A stretch of 64,000 nt of DNA from Paenibacillus sp. FSL R7-0337 (GTDB lineage: Bacteria; Bacillota; Bacilli; Paenibacillales; Paenibacillaceae). This document shows, piece by piece, positions 8,111-15,857 of the stretch (position 1 is the first letter of the stretch; every line of letters begins with the position of its first letter). The stretch lies in NCBI RefSeq assembly GCF_037969875.1, contig NZ_CP150218.1, positions 1,054,001 through 1,118,000 of the forward strand, given 5' to 3'. The translations under genes were made by a program, and so were the position numbers. The notes beneath the pieces are model-generated. The model did no database searches. It was not told the origin of the DNA and was given only the letters and a program-made list of their open reading frames with translations.

Positions 8111-8371
8111 CTATGCGTTTTTCTTCGCCAGTTTGACCATGAGTCCGGCAATGGTATGCTTCTCATCATCCGTTCCGACATCCCACAGCTCTTTAATGGC
8201 CCGGTTGGAATAGTTGCCCGGATCGACCTTCTTGTCGAGGAATTCCCCGATTTCGAACGCCAGCTTGGTGATGGTCTCGTCGCTCATCCCCATTTTTTCG
8301 GCCTGAATGACCCGGTCTCCCAAAAAGCTTTTCCAGGTATCAAAGTTCTTCACTACGGAATCTGTTGACAT
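8111..8371 (-). CDS. ymfJ: DUF3243 family protein (YmfJ)
   Basis: Short conserved Bacillales protein of unknown role. Seen: 86 residues, mostly helical and charged (VVKNFDTWKSFLGDRVIQAE, ETITKLAFEIGEFLDKKVDP), ATG start with GAGGAGG eight bases upstream. Length and sequence fit the family, and it keeps its conserved place between the SDR reductase and the DUF3388 gene. No membrane segment or catalytic motif is visible. Confidence 0.9.
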   Translation of the reverse strand: MSTDSVVKNFDTWKSFLGDRVIQAEKMGMSDETITKLAFEIGEFLDKKVDPGNYSNRAIKELWDVGTDDEKHTIAGLMVKLAKKNA

Positions 8372-8503
8372 CTTAAATCCTCCTCAGGTTTGTAATGATA
8401 TTGAGATTTAGAAGCAACAGTTATAATATGTCTCAAGCCGGAAGTTCTTATGCTGGAGCATTTCTCCAGAGCAGGCTCATGGTTCCTGGCATTATACCGG
8501 TAA

Positions 8504-9271
8504 TTAAGTAATCCAGCCGCCGTTCGGACTGATGACCTGCCCCGTAATATAACCCGATTCAGGCAGCGCCAGAAAATAAACAAGCGAGGATATATCCTCA
8601 GGGGTAGCCAGTCTCCCCGCAGGGATCTCGTCCTCCAGCATCTTCAGCTCATCCGCTTGCAAATTGGATAGCATGGCCGTGTGGACCGCTCCAGGCGCAA
8701 CAGCGTTCACAGTGACCTTGGAGGGGGCCAGCTCCTTGGCGAGCGCCTTGGTAAAAGCATTCACTCCGCCCTTGCTTGCTGAATAAGCCACTTCACAGGA
8801 TGCGCCCGAGATCCCCCATACGGAAGACACATTAATGATCCGGCCGTAACGCTGCGTGACCATATAAGGCATGAAAATCTGGCTGCACATGAAGGTGCCC
8901 TTCAGATTCACCGCCATGATATCGTCCCACTCCTCCTCGGTCAGATCGGCTAACATGCCATAATGAGCTTTCCCGGCATTATTGACCAGGATATCCGGCA
9001 TCATGCCGCTGCTCTCCAGCCTTTCGGCCATGCGTACGAGCTGACTGCGGTCTTTCATGTCCGCCGCTACGGTCATTACCTTTGCCCCCAGCGCCAGACA
9101 GCGCCGGGCCACATCATTTGCCGCTTCATGCGAATTCATATAATGTATCACAATGTTCATTCCCACCGAGGCAAAACGCTCAGCGATCGCGCCGCCGATT
9201 CCCCCGCTGCCCCCGGTAATGAGCACTGTCATTTCGCCAATCGGTTTGCTGTCCTCTCCCGGTAACATCAT
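8504..9271 (-). CDS. SDR family NAD(P)-dependent oxidoreductase (YmfI-like)
   Basis: Classical short-chain dehydrogenase, similar to 3-oxoacyl-ACP reductases. Seen: 255 residues; nucleotide-binding TGGSGGIGGAIAERF near residues 19-33; NNAGKAHYG; catalytic Ser in NVSSVWG; YSASKGG with catalytic Tyr and Lys; and the C-terminal GYITGQVISPNGGW. The substrate cannot be read from sequence. The ATG overlaps the stop of the upstream M16 gene (TAATG), indicating translational coupling. The same neighbourhood exists in B. subtilis (ymfF-ymfH-ymfI). Confidence 0.92.
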   Translation of the reverse strand: MMLPGEDSKPIGEMTVLITGGSGGIGGAIAERFASVGMNIVIHYMNSHEAANDVARRCLALGAKVMTVAADMKDRSQLVRMAERLESSGMMPDILVNNAGKAHYGMLADLTEEEWDDIMAVNLKGTFMCSQIFMPYMVTQRYGRIINVSSVWGISGASCEVAYSASKGGVNAFTKALAKELAPSKVTVNAVAPGAVHTAMLSNLQADELKMLEDEIPAGRLATPEDISSLVYFLALPESGYITGQVISPNGGWIT

Positions 9272-10551
9272 TAAGGACTCACCACCAGCGACACGGCCAG
9301 CTGCTCCCAGTTCACATGGGCATGAAGCCGGACATTGACTTCATCCAGAGTGATCGATTCATACAGGGGAAGCACTTCAAACAGATCTCCTCCACGGAAC
9401 TGGTACCGCGTGAACTCATGGGCAATGCTCTCCGGCGAATTCAGCATCCGCAGGAAGCCGCCGATTTTCTTTTTGCGGGCCCGTTCGAAATCCTTCTCCG
9501 CGAAGCCCGTCTCCAGAATACGTAGAACCTCTTCCTTAATCCGTTCAAGCAGCAGTCCCGGATCTTTGGTATCGCCGCCGATCGCCGAGAATGCATACTC
9601 CGCAGAGCTGTTAAATTCATGGCCGAAGCTGTCCGAGATCAATTCCTCGTCATAGAGCTTCTGATACAATGCCGTACTGCTGCCAAACAGCAGGTCCAGC
9701 ATCAGCTTCGTGGTCAGATCACGGCGCACCGCTGCTTCACCGCTTAGACCATCCACCTTATCCTTGAATCCGAACATCATTTTGGGAATGGAAACAGCAA
9801 GTCTGCTCTCCACATGCTTTGAGGCTACCTGATCAGGCTCCTCCGCGAAGATACGAGTAATTTCACCCTGCTTCTCATAGCTCTTGCCCTGCTGATTGCT
9901 GCGGATCAGTTCAAATACCTGCTTGGGGTCCACCCCTCCGACAACGAACAACAGCATGTTGCTGGGATGATAGAAGGAATTGTAGCAGGTGTACAGCGTT
10001 TCCTTCGTGATGGTTGAGATGGATTCGATAGTTCCGGCAATATCAATGTGAACCGGGTGGGTAGCATACATCGCTTCAATCAGCCCGAAATAGACGCGCC
10101 AGTCTGGATTGTCGGCATACATATTGATTTCCTGCCCAATAATCCCCTTCTCCTTCTCCACGTTCTCATCGGTGAAATAAGGACGCTGCACAAAATCAAC
10201 CAGGGTGCTGAGATTCTGTTCAATATTCTCTGTGGCCGAGAAAAGATAGACCGTCTGGTCGAAACTTGTGAAGGCGTTCGCCGATGCGCCATTGGACGCA
10301 AAGGTAGCAAATATGTCGCCTTCCGGCTCCTCGAACATTTTATGTTCCAGGAAGTGGGCAATTCCGTCCGGCACTGTAGTCTCCTCGCCGCCTGCAACCT
10401 TGAAGTGATTGTCTACTGATCCATATTTCGTGGCAAAGGTGGCGTAGGTTTTGAGAAAAGCCGGCTTCGGCAGCACATACACCTGCAGTCCGTTATCCAT
10501 AACCTCGTGATAAATTGTTTCTTGAAGCCGTTCGTAATGGAGCTTCTCCAT
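9271..10551 (-). CDS. M16 family zinc peptidase, catalytically competent partner (YmfH-like)
   Basis: Pitrilysin-type metallopeptidase. Seen: 426 residues with the inverted zinc motif HFLEH near residue 67 and a downstream acidic segment (EKGIIGQEINMYADNPD) that can supply the third ligand, so it should be active. It is two bases downstream of a second M16 homologue without the motif. Such pairs act together as active and inactive subunits. ATG start. In B. subtilis ymfF/ymfH have this organisation; the substrate is not established from sequence. Confidence 0.92.
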   Translation of the reverse strand: MEKLHYERLQETIYHEVMDNGLQVYVLPKPAFLKTYATFATKYGSVDNHFKVAGGEETTVPDGIAHFLEHKMFEEPEGDIFATFASNGASANAFTSFDQTVYLFSATENIEQNLSTLVDFVQRPYFTDENVEKEKGIIGQEINMYADNPDWRVYFGLIEAMYATHPVHIDIAGTIESISTITKETLYTCYNSFYHPSNMLLFVVGGVDPKQVFELIRSNQQGKSYEKQGEITRIFAEEPDQVASKHVESRLAVSIPKMMFGFKDKVDGLSGEAAVRRDLTTKLMLDLLFGSSTALYQKLYDEELISDSFGHEFNSSAEYAFSAIGGDTKDPGLLLERIKEEVLRILETGFAEKDFERARKKKIGGFLRMLNSPESIAHEFTRYQFRGGDLFEVLPLYESITLDEVNVRLHAHVNWEQLAVSLVVSP

Positions 10552-10553
10552 TC

Positions 10554-11834
10554 CTATTCCTCCTTCCCTGTCAGGAAATAAATCGTATCCAGCTCAAAAG
10601 TATCCGCAGCCGCCTTAACTTCAGCTGCCCCCATACCGTCAACCTGCTCCATCAGCTCCTGGGCAGAACGGTCTTTGCCGGATAGCTGGCGGTTGAAATC
10701 AAAGGAGATCATCTCAAACGCCGAATCCTGAATCTCGGACAACAGGTTGCGGATCATCGCCTTGGTCTGGCTAAGCTCCAGGTCAGTGATATTGCCGGCC
10801 TTCAGCTCATCCAGCTGCTTGCGGATAATATCAACGGCTTTGCCGTAGTTCTGGGTCTCAATCCCCGATTGAATCGTCCCGATGCCTTTATGCCCGTCAT
10901 AACGGGAGGAGGCGTAATACGCCAGACTCTCCTTTTCACGCACGTTGACGAACAGCTTCGAATGCGGGTAACCGCCAAGAATGCCGTTGTACATCAGCGC
11001 GGAAGCGTACCGGTCATCTTTGTAGGTAATAGAGGTCCGCAGCCCCATATTCAGCTTGCCTTGATTCACATCCAGCTTCTCCTCCACCGTCCGCACTTCC
11101 GTAACCTTTACTGGAGTGAAGTCCGAGGTGTAGCCTCCAGCTTCAGAGTGATGGGCCCGGCCGAAATGAGCTGTCACCAGCTTCTCGACTTCCTCAGGTG
11201 TGGTATCGCCCACTACATACAGATCGAGCGTAGCTCCATTCAGCCAGGAGGTATAGCTCTGGTACAGCGTCTCAGGCGTAATAGCATCCAGATCGGCCCG
11301 TTGGCCGAGGGGATGAAGCCGGTAAGGCTCGTTGCGGCACATTTCCTCAATGCAGCGTTCTGCCGCGTAGCGGATTTTATCATTCACAATGGATTCCAGC
11401 TTCTTGCGGATCGTCTCGCGTTCTGTAGCTACATAAGAAGCCCGGAAGCTTCCACTCTCAAGCAGGGGACGGGTCAATACCTCTCCCAGAAAGGCAAAGG
11501 ATTCCCCAAGCAGGCTCTCCTTGCTCTGCACAAAGGAATCATTGATGGTATCCATCCGGAACTGGACAATCTGGTAATCCCCGCGTTTGTAAATATCGAA
11601 GCCAAAGCCTGCACCGTACAGCTCCTCCAGACGCTCACGGAATTGGGTAGTCTCCGGGTAGGACGCTGTCCCCCGGCGGAGTACAAACGGAACCAGTGCT
11701 GTTGAGGTTACTGTACTTTCTTCAAGCGGAACGCCTGCATACAGTGAGATGGCGAACGTCTTGAACGCCTTGGTCGGCAGAACATGTATACGCATGCCTG
11801 CGGCATGGCCATGTTGAAATCCATTATTAGTCAA
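10554..11834 (-). CDS. M16 family peptidase homologue lacking the zinc motif (YmfF-like)
   Basis: Seen: 426 residues with the M16 fold (LEELYGAGFGFDIYKRGDYQ, YMGLR-like central region, FNRQLSGKDRS) but no HxxEH. The corresponding place reads TALVPFVLRRGTASYPET, so it is predicted to be a non-catalytic partner of the next gene. I start at TTG 11832-11834, eight bases after AAAGGAG; a TTG two codons earlier is too close to that site. It is followed after two bases by the catalytic M16 gene, so the two are one unit. Confidence 0.9.
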   Translation of the reverse strand: MTNNGFQHGHAAGMRIHVLPTKAFKTFAISLYAGVPLEESTVTSTALVPFVLRRGTASYPETTQFRERLEELYGAGFGFDIYKRGDYQIVQFRMDTINDSFVQSKESLLGESFAFLGEVLTRPLLESGSFRASYVATERETIRKKLESIVNDKIRYAAERCIEEMCRNEPYRLHPLGQRADLDAITPETLYQSYTSWLNGATLDLYVVGDTTPEEVEKLVTAHFGRAHHSEAGGYTSDFTPVKVTEVRTVEEKLDVNQGKLNMGLRTSITYKDDRYASALMYNGILGGYPHSKLFVNVREKESLAYYASSRYDGHKGIGTIQSGIETQNYGKAVDIIRKQLDELKAGNITDLELSQTKAMIRNLLSEIQDSAFEMISFDFNRQLSGKDRSAQELMEQVDGMGAAEVKAAADTFELDTIYFLTGKEE

Positions 11835-11910
11835 GTCCAAAACTCCTTTGCAGCGTGGATTGATGCTCTATAACAAGTTTATGAAGTATTATCCATTCTA
11901 AACCATTCCA

Positions 11911-11948
11911 AAGTAAGGAAGCAACCGGAGGACAGCGTACCGGTTGCT
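11911..11948 (-). terminator. Terminator after the cortex hydrolase gene
   Basis: On the minus strand GCAACCGG, loop of about 11 nt, CCGGTTGC, TTCCTTACTTT. It lies 32 bp after the stop and separates the hydrolase from the M16 pair. Confidence 0.65.
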
Positions 11949-11979
11949 CTTACGGAGGGTTGTATACAGACACTTTAAG

Positions 11980-12831
11980 CTACATGCAGAAGATATGTTG
12001 GCCGATTGTCTTCACCTGCGGACGGGACCAAATCCACTTGGAGGTCGCCGTCTTGGGATTGAAGTAATAGATACAGCCGCCCGACGGGTCCCAGCCACTC
12101 AGTGCCTGCTGTACTGCTTTGCGTGCCTGTTCATTAGGCTCCAGATAGATCTGGCCGTCAGCTACGGCGGTGAAGGCTCCCGGCTGGAAAATGACGCCCG
12201 AAGGCGTGTTCGGGAAGCTTGGGGATTTCACACGGTTGAGAATGACTGCAGCTACGGCCACCTGACCTTCAAAAGGCTCCCCGCGTGACTCGCCGTAAAC
12301 AGCATTAGCCATGATCTTGAGGTCATTTTCGGACAGGCCCATCGTATTGCCGGAGGCCAGCTCAGCCGTATTGGATTTGGCCGCAGCTGCGCCGGAGGGC
12401 GCTTTTTTCTGGGCGGTAGTTGCCCCCGGTGCTGTCGGCTTCCAGGCTGTAGTCGCATTGTACAGCTTAAGCTTCGTCTTGGCCCCGACCACCCCGTCAG
12501 ACTTCAGGCCGAATTTCCACTGGAACCAGGTAACGGCATTTTTGGTTTTGGTCCCGAACTGACTGTCAATCTTCCCGTTAAAATAACCCAGGTGCTTCAA
12601 TCTTCCCTGAAGCTCATAGACATCCTGCCCCGAGGAGCCTACCATAAGCGGAGTTGTGCCGAACACAGGCATGACTTCCTCCTCTTCATCAGGGATGTCT
12701 GCGGCAACCTGTTCTGCTGCATATGGCTTGGCAAAGATCAAATCATGATCTTTGAAGACTGCACCTGCAAACGGTGCAGCTGCAAGGGCAAGGGTAACTG
12801 CGGCAATGATCCACTGCTTATGTTTTGTCAT
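11980..12831 (-). CDS. sleB: SleB-type cell wall (spore cortex) hydrolase with peptidoglycan-binding domain
   Basis: Secreted lytic transglycosylase-like enzyme that degrades peptidoglycan, typically spore cortex during germination. Seen: 283 residues. A signal peptide opens MTKHKQWIIAAVTLALAAAP. A peptidoglycan-binding type 1 repeat follows near 60-115 (GSSGQDVYELQGRLKHLGYF, FGLKSDGVVGAKTK). After an Ala/Thr/Pro linker comes the Hydrolase_2 domain with VYGESRGEPFEGQVAVAAV, which holds the family glutamate, and GGCIYYFNP. I start at 12829-12831. An upstream ATG at 12867 has no ribosome site, and the site here is weak (AAAGG, long spacing). SleB versus a paralogue cannot be settled. Confidence 0.82.
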   Translation of the reverse strand: MTKHKQWIIAAVTLALAAAPFAGAVFKDHDLIFAKPYAAEQVAADIPDEEEEVMPVFGTTPLMVGSSGQDVYELQGRLKHLGYFNGKIDSQFGTKTKNAVTWFQWKFGLKSDGVVGAKTKLKLYNATTAWKPTAPGATTAQKKAPSGAAAAKSNTAELASGNTMGLSENDLKIMANAVYGESRGEPFEGQVAVAAVILNRVKSPSFPNTPSGVIFQPGAFTAVADGQIYLEPNEQARKAVQQALSGWDPSGGCIYYFNPKTATSKWIWSRPQVKTIGQHIFCM

Positions 12832-12940
12832 GGGATTCGCTCTACCTTTCTCTTGGAAGTTCTGCATGAATGGCTAAAGTTATTATGACGACTGGCAGGA
12901 CTTCCTATGCATGACCGCAAAGCAGGGAACGGTAAATCCA

Positions 12941-12970
12941 TTGCAACTGAGAACGATTATCAACTATACT
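12941..12970 (+). promoter_or_regulatory. Sigma-A-like promoter of the AraC/siderophore-binding locus
   Basis: -35 TTGCAA (12941-12946), 18-bp spacer, -10 TATACT (12965-12970), on the plus strand. The Fur box at 12948-12962 lies inside the spacer, so Fur binding would exclude polymerase. Confidence 0.7.
12948..12962. promoter_or_regulatory. Fur box upstream of the AraC-type regulator
   Basis: TGAGAACGATTATCA agrees with the B. subtilis Fur 7-1-7 core TGATAATnATTATCA at 12 of 14 defined positions. It sits between -35 and -10. Iron-dependent repression is inferred. Confidence 0.75.
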
Positions 12971-13003
12971 TGAGCTAAGAAACAACAGGAGTTGAGAAGA
13001 AAC

Positions 13004-14980
13004 ATGGATTTTAAGGACCATATTGTACTGTGGAATCATGCTACTGTAGAAGTTATCGATATCCGCAAGGCCTCGTTCACTTCTGGACAACTTCCGCTGA
13101 AGTACCGCCTTCCGGCTAGTACATACCTTTATATCGTTCGCGGCAGCGCAAGTGTGCTTATAGATGACAGCCCCTATGAAGTAAGCGGCGCAAATGTATT
13201 TCACGGGGGCAAAGGTACCATTATCAAATTGCTGAAAACACAGGAAATAATGGATTATTACCTTATTATGTACCGTTCAACGTTAACCCTGCCCGCCCGG
13301 CGCAACCTAACAGCGCTTCTGGAACGCAGCAGACCTTTTACCGGAACCTATCACTTCAGTCCTGTCCATCCCCTTCCGCTGTATGAGATTCTAGACCGGA
13401 TGTATGGTGATTGGCAGACACGCCGCACCCTGGAACATCTGCATGTCAAAGCCCTGTTCTATCAATGGGTCCATGAGCTGCTTCATCAGATGCAGGGGCA
13501 GGAGCTGCACCCGCTTAGAGCAGATGTGCTCGACCAGGCTGTACGCTATATGCACGATTCTTACAACAGGCCGTTCACCCTGGATACATTTGCCGGCACT
13601 CTGGGCACCAGCCCGAGGACATTATCAAGGTTATTCCGCAAGCGGCTTCAGACTAGTCCTGCCCAATATCTGGTTCAGATTCGCATGGACAAAGCCCGTG
13701 AGCTGTTGCTGGGCACAGAGTCCACACTGCATGATATTGCTGCTGCTGTAGGCTACCCGGATGCATATTCTTTTGGCAAAATGTTCAAGAAGCACTTCGG
13801 AAACTCGCCGGTGAGGTACAAAAATTCTATGCAGGCTGCTTTACCTTGGCGGGATATGCCATCTGCGCTGTCTGCATATGACATTGCCCGTGAAGGAACT
13901 CTCCGATATATTGATGATGATAATCATTATCAATATGAACTAAAAGGAGCGTCATCCATGTTCAGAACGGCCAAGCCATCTCTAATGTTTACCTTGTTGT
14001 TATGCTTCACCATAGTATTAAGTGCCTGTGCCTCAGGGAATACCGGTTCTAATGCAGCAGGCAATGCCAGCCCATCGCCGGCCTCTTCTCCTGCAGCCAC
14101 ATCACTCGCCACAACTTCTCCAGACCACACCGCAGTCGAGGCACAGACCCGGACAATCGCTACGGTAAAAGGAGACATCGAGGTGCCCGCCGATCCTCAG
14201 CGTGTCGTTGTGCTGTACTTGCTGGGCGATGTTCTGGCGCTGGGCATTATGCCCGTAGGTGTGTCTAGTGTAAATGAAGGCGCTGCGTTCGAGAACGAAT
14301 TGAAGGATGTACAGAAGCTGGGAAGTTGGTTCGAGGCCAGCCCGGAAGCTGTCTTATCACTTGATCCCGATCTGATTATCGTTCCATCCGAGGAGACCTA
14401 CAATGCATTGCATGACATTGCACCCACCGTGCTGGTGCCTTATGAGAAAATGACTACCTCTGAGCGGGTCAGCTTCATTGGATACACTCTTAACAAAGAA
14501 GATCAGGCCACCAGCCTCTTAAACGACTTCAATGCCAAGGTGGAGAACAGTAAGCAGAAGCTGCAGGAAGCGGGAATTCTAGATTCGACGATCTCCATCA
14601 TGGAAGGCGGCGAAAACCGCAGTATGTTGGTGATTATGAGCAAACAGTATGGCCGGGGTTCACAGGTCTTATATGAATATCTTGGCATGAAGGCACCGGA
14701 GAAAATTCAGCAAAAAATAGATAGCAAGACTGATGTAGGCGGCGAGTCTGTATCCTTTGAAGTCATTTCCGATTACAGCGGAGATTATATCTTCCGTTCA
14801 TCCTATGACGGGATGACTGATCTGACGGGGGACCCGCTCTGGAACAGCATTCCGGCAGTCAAGGAAGGCCGGCTGATGAATATCGACTTCGGATTATCTT
14901 ACTATAATGATATCTACTCCCTGAATGCACAGCTGGATTACATGGTTGAGCATTTGCTTGCAGCACCGCGGGTGAAGTAA
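13004..14980 (+). CDS. AraC-type regulator reading in frame into a siderophore-binding lipoprotein
   Basis: One open frame of 658 codons from the ATG at 13004 (AGGAG 12 bases upstream). Residues 1-170 resemble a cupin-type ligand-binding domain. Residues 176-278 are a complete AraC DNA-binding domain with two helix-turn-helix units (FTLDTFAGTLGTSPRTLSRL, DIAAAVGYPDAYSFGKMFKK). About 40 linker residues follow. From Met 319 there is a lipoprotein signal peptide and a full ferric-siderophore binding protein. B. subtilis Btr fuses AraC with a binding-protein domain but without an export signal. Here the export signal, a Fur box, a promoter and a ribosome site all sit at the junction. It may be a true fusion, or two genes whose separating stop was lost. 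No permease genes are adjacent. Confidence 0.8.
   Translation: MDFKDHIVLWNHATVEVIDIRKASFTSGQLPLKYRLPASTYLYIVRGSASVLIDDSPYEVSGANVFHGGKGTIIKLLKTQEIMDYYLIMYRSTLTLPARRNLTALLERSRPFTGTYHFSPVHPLPLYEILDRMYGDWQTRRTLEHLHVKALFYQWVHELLHQMQGQELHPLRADVLDQAVRYMHDSYNRPFTLDTFAGTLGTSPRTLSRLFRKRLQTSPAQYLVQIRMDKARELLLGTESTLHDIAAAVGYPDAYSFGKMFKKHFGNSPVRYKNSMQAALPWRDMPSALSAYDIAREGTLRYIDDDNHYQYELKGASSMFRTAKPSLMFTLLLCFTIVLSACASGNTGSNAAGNASPSPASSPAATSLATTSPDHTAVEAQTRTIATVKGDIEVPADPQRVVVLYLLGDVLALGIMPVGVSSVNEGAAFENELKDVQKLGSWFEASPEAVLSLDPDLIIVPSEETYNALHDIAPTVLVPYEKMTTSERVSFIGYTLNKEDQATSLLNDFNAKVENSKQKLQEAGILDSTISIMEGGENRSMLVIMSKQYGRGSQVLYEYLGMKAPEKIQQKIDSKTDVGGESVSFEVISDYSGDYIFRSSYDGMTDLTGDPLWNSIPAVKEGRLMNIDFGLSYYNDIYSLNAQLDYMVEHLLAAPRVK
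13884..13912 (+). promoter_or_regulatory. Internal promoter for the siderophore-binding protein
   Basis: -35 TTGCCC (13884-13889), 17-bp spacer, -10 TATATT (13907-13912), inside the AraC reading frame. The Fur box begins six bases after the -10 and would cover the transcription start. Confidence 0.6.
13918..13932. promoter_or_regulatory. Perfect Fur box inside the reading frame
   Basis: TGATAATCATTATCA matches the 7-1-7 Fur core at every defined position and is a perfect palindrome around the central base. It also encodes part of the linker (DDNHYQ). It lies 25 bp before the internal ATG at 13958. Confidence 0.9.
13958..14980 (+). CDS. Iron-siderophore ABC transporter substrate-binding lipoprotein (internal start)
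   Basis: Extracellular lipid-anchored receptor that delivers ferric siderophore to an ABC permease. Seen: 340 residues, the usual length, from an ATG with AAGGAG eight bases upstream. The signal peptide MFRTAKPSLMFTLLLCFTIV leads into lipobox LSAC with Cys 24. A Ser/Ala/Thr linker follows, then the class III binding fold (PADPQRVVVLYLLGDVLALG, LSLDPDLIIVPSEETYNAL, YSGDYIFRSS, RLMNIDFGLSYYND). It shares frame and stop with the AraC reading frame. I think independent translation from this start is likely, because promoter, Fur box and ribosome site are all present. FeuA/FhuD-like specificity cannot be read. Confidence 0.85.
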   Translation: MFRTAKPSLMFTLLLCFTIVLSACASGNTGSNAAGNASPSPASSPAATSLATTSPDHTAVEAQTRTIATVKGDIEVPADPQRVVVLYLLGDVLALGIMPVGVSSVNEGAAFENELKDVQKLGSWFEASPEAVLSLDPDLIIVPSEETYNALHDIAPTVLVPYEKMTTSERVSFIGYTLNKEDQATSLLNDFNAKVENSKQKLQEAGILDSTISIMEGGENRSMLVIMSKQYGRGSQVLYEYLGMKAPEKIQQKIDSKTDVGGESVSFEVISDYSGDYIFRSSYDGMTDLTGDPLWNSIPAVKEGRLMNIDFGLSYYNDIYSLNAQLDYMVEHLLAAPRVK

Positions 14981-15022
14981 TACCAATGGCATCATTCGCA
15001 AAATAAACGTAGGCACAAATCA

Positions 15023-15069
15023 AACAGAGCAGCGCTCCCCTTATATTGGAGAATCGCTGCTCTGTTTTT
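15023..15069 (+). terminator. Strong terminator after the siderophore-binding protein gene
   Basis: AACAGAGCAGCG pairs with CGCTGCTCTGTT (12 bp), followed by TTTTT. The mirror strand also carries an A-run before the stem, but only this side has a gene to end. Confidence 0.9.
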
Positions 15070-15109
15070 AGATGTAAAACATCCTATAATAAGGTCTTTC
15101 ATATAAATA

Positions 15110-15138
15110 TTGTTGCTGATTCTCCGCTTTGATACAAT
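15110..15138 (+). promoter_or_regulatory. Sigma-A-like promoter for the DUF402 gene
   Basis: -35 TTGTTG (15110-15115), 17-bp spacer, -10 TACAAT (15133-15138), plus strand, 38 bp upstream of the TTG start. Confidence 0.5.
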
Positions 15139-15176
15139 GAGGAAAGAATACTTCTTAGGAGAAGGGAGTTGTACAT

Positions 15177-15722
15177 TTGAAAAGAAAATTTGGAGACCGT
15201 TCAGATTGGAAACGTGTATTGGAAAGAGAATACGCCCAGTCATATCTTGAAACGGATAATTTTAAAGGCTACTTATCACTTCTGAAGATTGCCAAAGTTA
15301 AAGAGCCGTTGTACGTAAAATACTTTGATCAAAAGGTTTGCATTGTAAATGATGGTTATTCGTGGCTTCAACAATTCCCTCTTGATAAGCATCATTCAGT
15401 GACTACAATGTTTGACGAGCAAGGGCAAATTGTACAGTGGTATATTGATATATGCTATAGGAATGGTGTAAGTGAGGATAACGTGCCTTGGATGGACGAT
15501 TTGTTCTTAGATATTGTCGTTTTGCCGTCAGGTGAAGTAATCCAAAAGGATTCGGATGAACTCGATGAAGCATTGCTTCAGGGCAGAATTGACAGCTCTC
15601 TATATAACCTCGCAAGACAAGAGGCAGACTTAATTAATTCCCTTATCAAAGACGGGAAATTCACCTTGTTGCAGCTTTCAGAGCAACATCAAGATATTCT
15701 TGTACATATACTCCAAACGTAA
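15177..15722 (+). CDS. DUF402 family protein
   Basis: Member of the DUF402/FomD-like family, some of which are nucleoside di/triphosphate phosphatases. Seen: 181 residues; the core block FPLDKHHSVTTMFDEQGQIV, VQWYIDICYRNGV, WMDDLFLDIVVLPSGEV and KDSDELDEALLQG carries the acidic and Lys residues typical of the family. The start is TTG (15177-15179) with AAGGGAG eight bases upstream. The gene looks clearly richer in A+T than its neighbours and is one of only two plus-strand loci, so recent acquisition is possible. It has its own promoter and terminator. The substrate is unknown. Confidence 0.85.
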   Translation: MKRKFGDRSDWKRVLEREYAQSYLETDNFKGYLSLLKIAKVKEPLYVKYFDQKVCIVNDGYSWLQQFPLDKHHSVTTMFDEQGQIVQWYIDICYRNGVSEDNVPWMDDLFLDIVVLPSGEVIQKDSDELDEALLQGRIDSSLYNLARQEADLINSLIKDGKFTLLQLSEQHQDILVHILQT

Positions 15723-15810
15723 GCCTGATAAAAAATGAACAACTCACCAATTTATGCTGGGATTGTTCGGGACACATAACATCAATGTTATCGAAAAGAA
15801 CCTTAAAATA

Positions 15811-15852
15811 AAAAGCTGTCCCAAGCAGCAAATGGCTTGCGGGACAGCTTTT
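15811..15852. terminator. Bidirectional terminator between DUF402 gene and spoIIIE
   Basis: AAAAGCTGTCCC and GGGACAGCTTTT form a 12-bp stem with A-runs before and T-runs after, so it works for both converging genes. Confidence 0.88.
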
Positions 15853-15857
15853 TGCAT

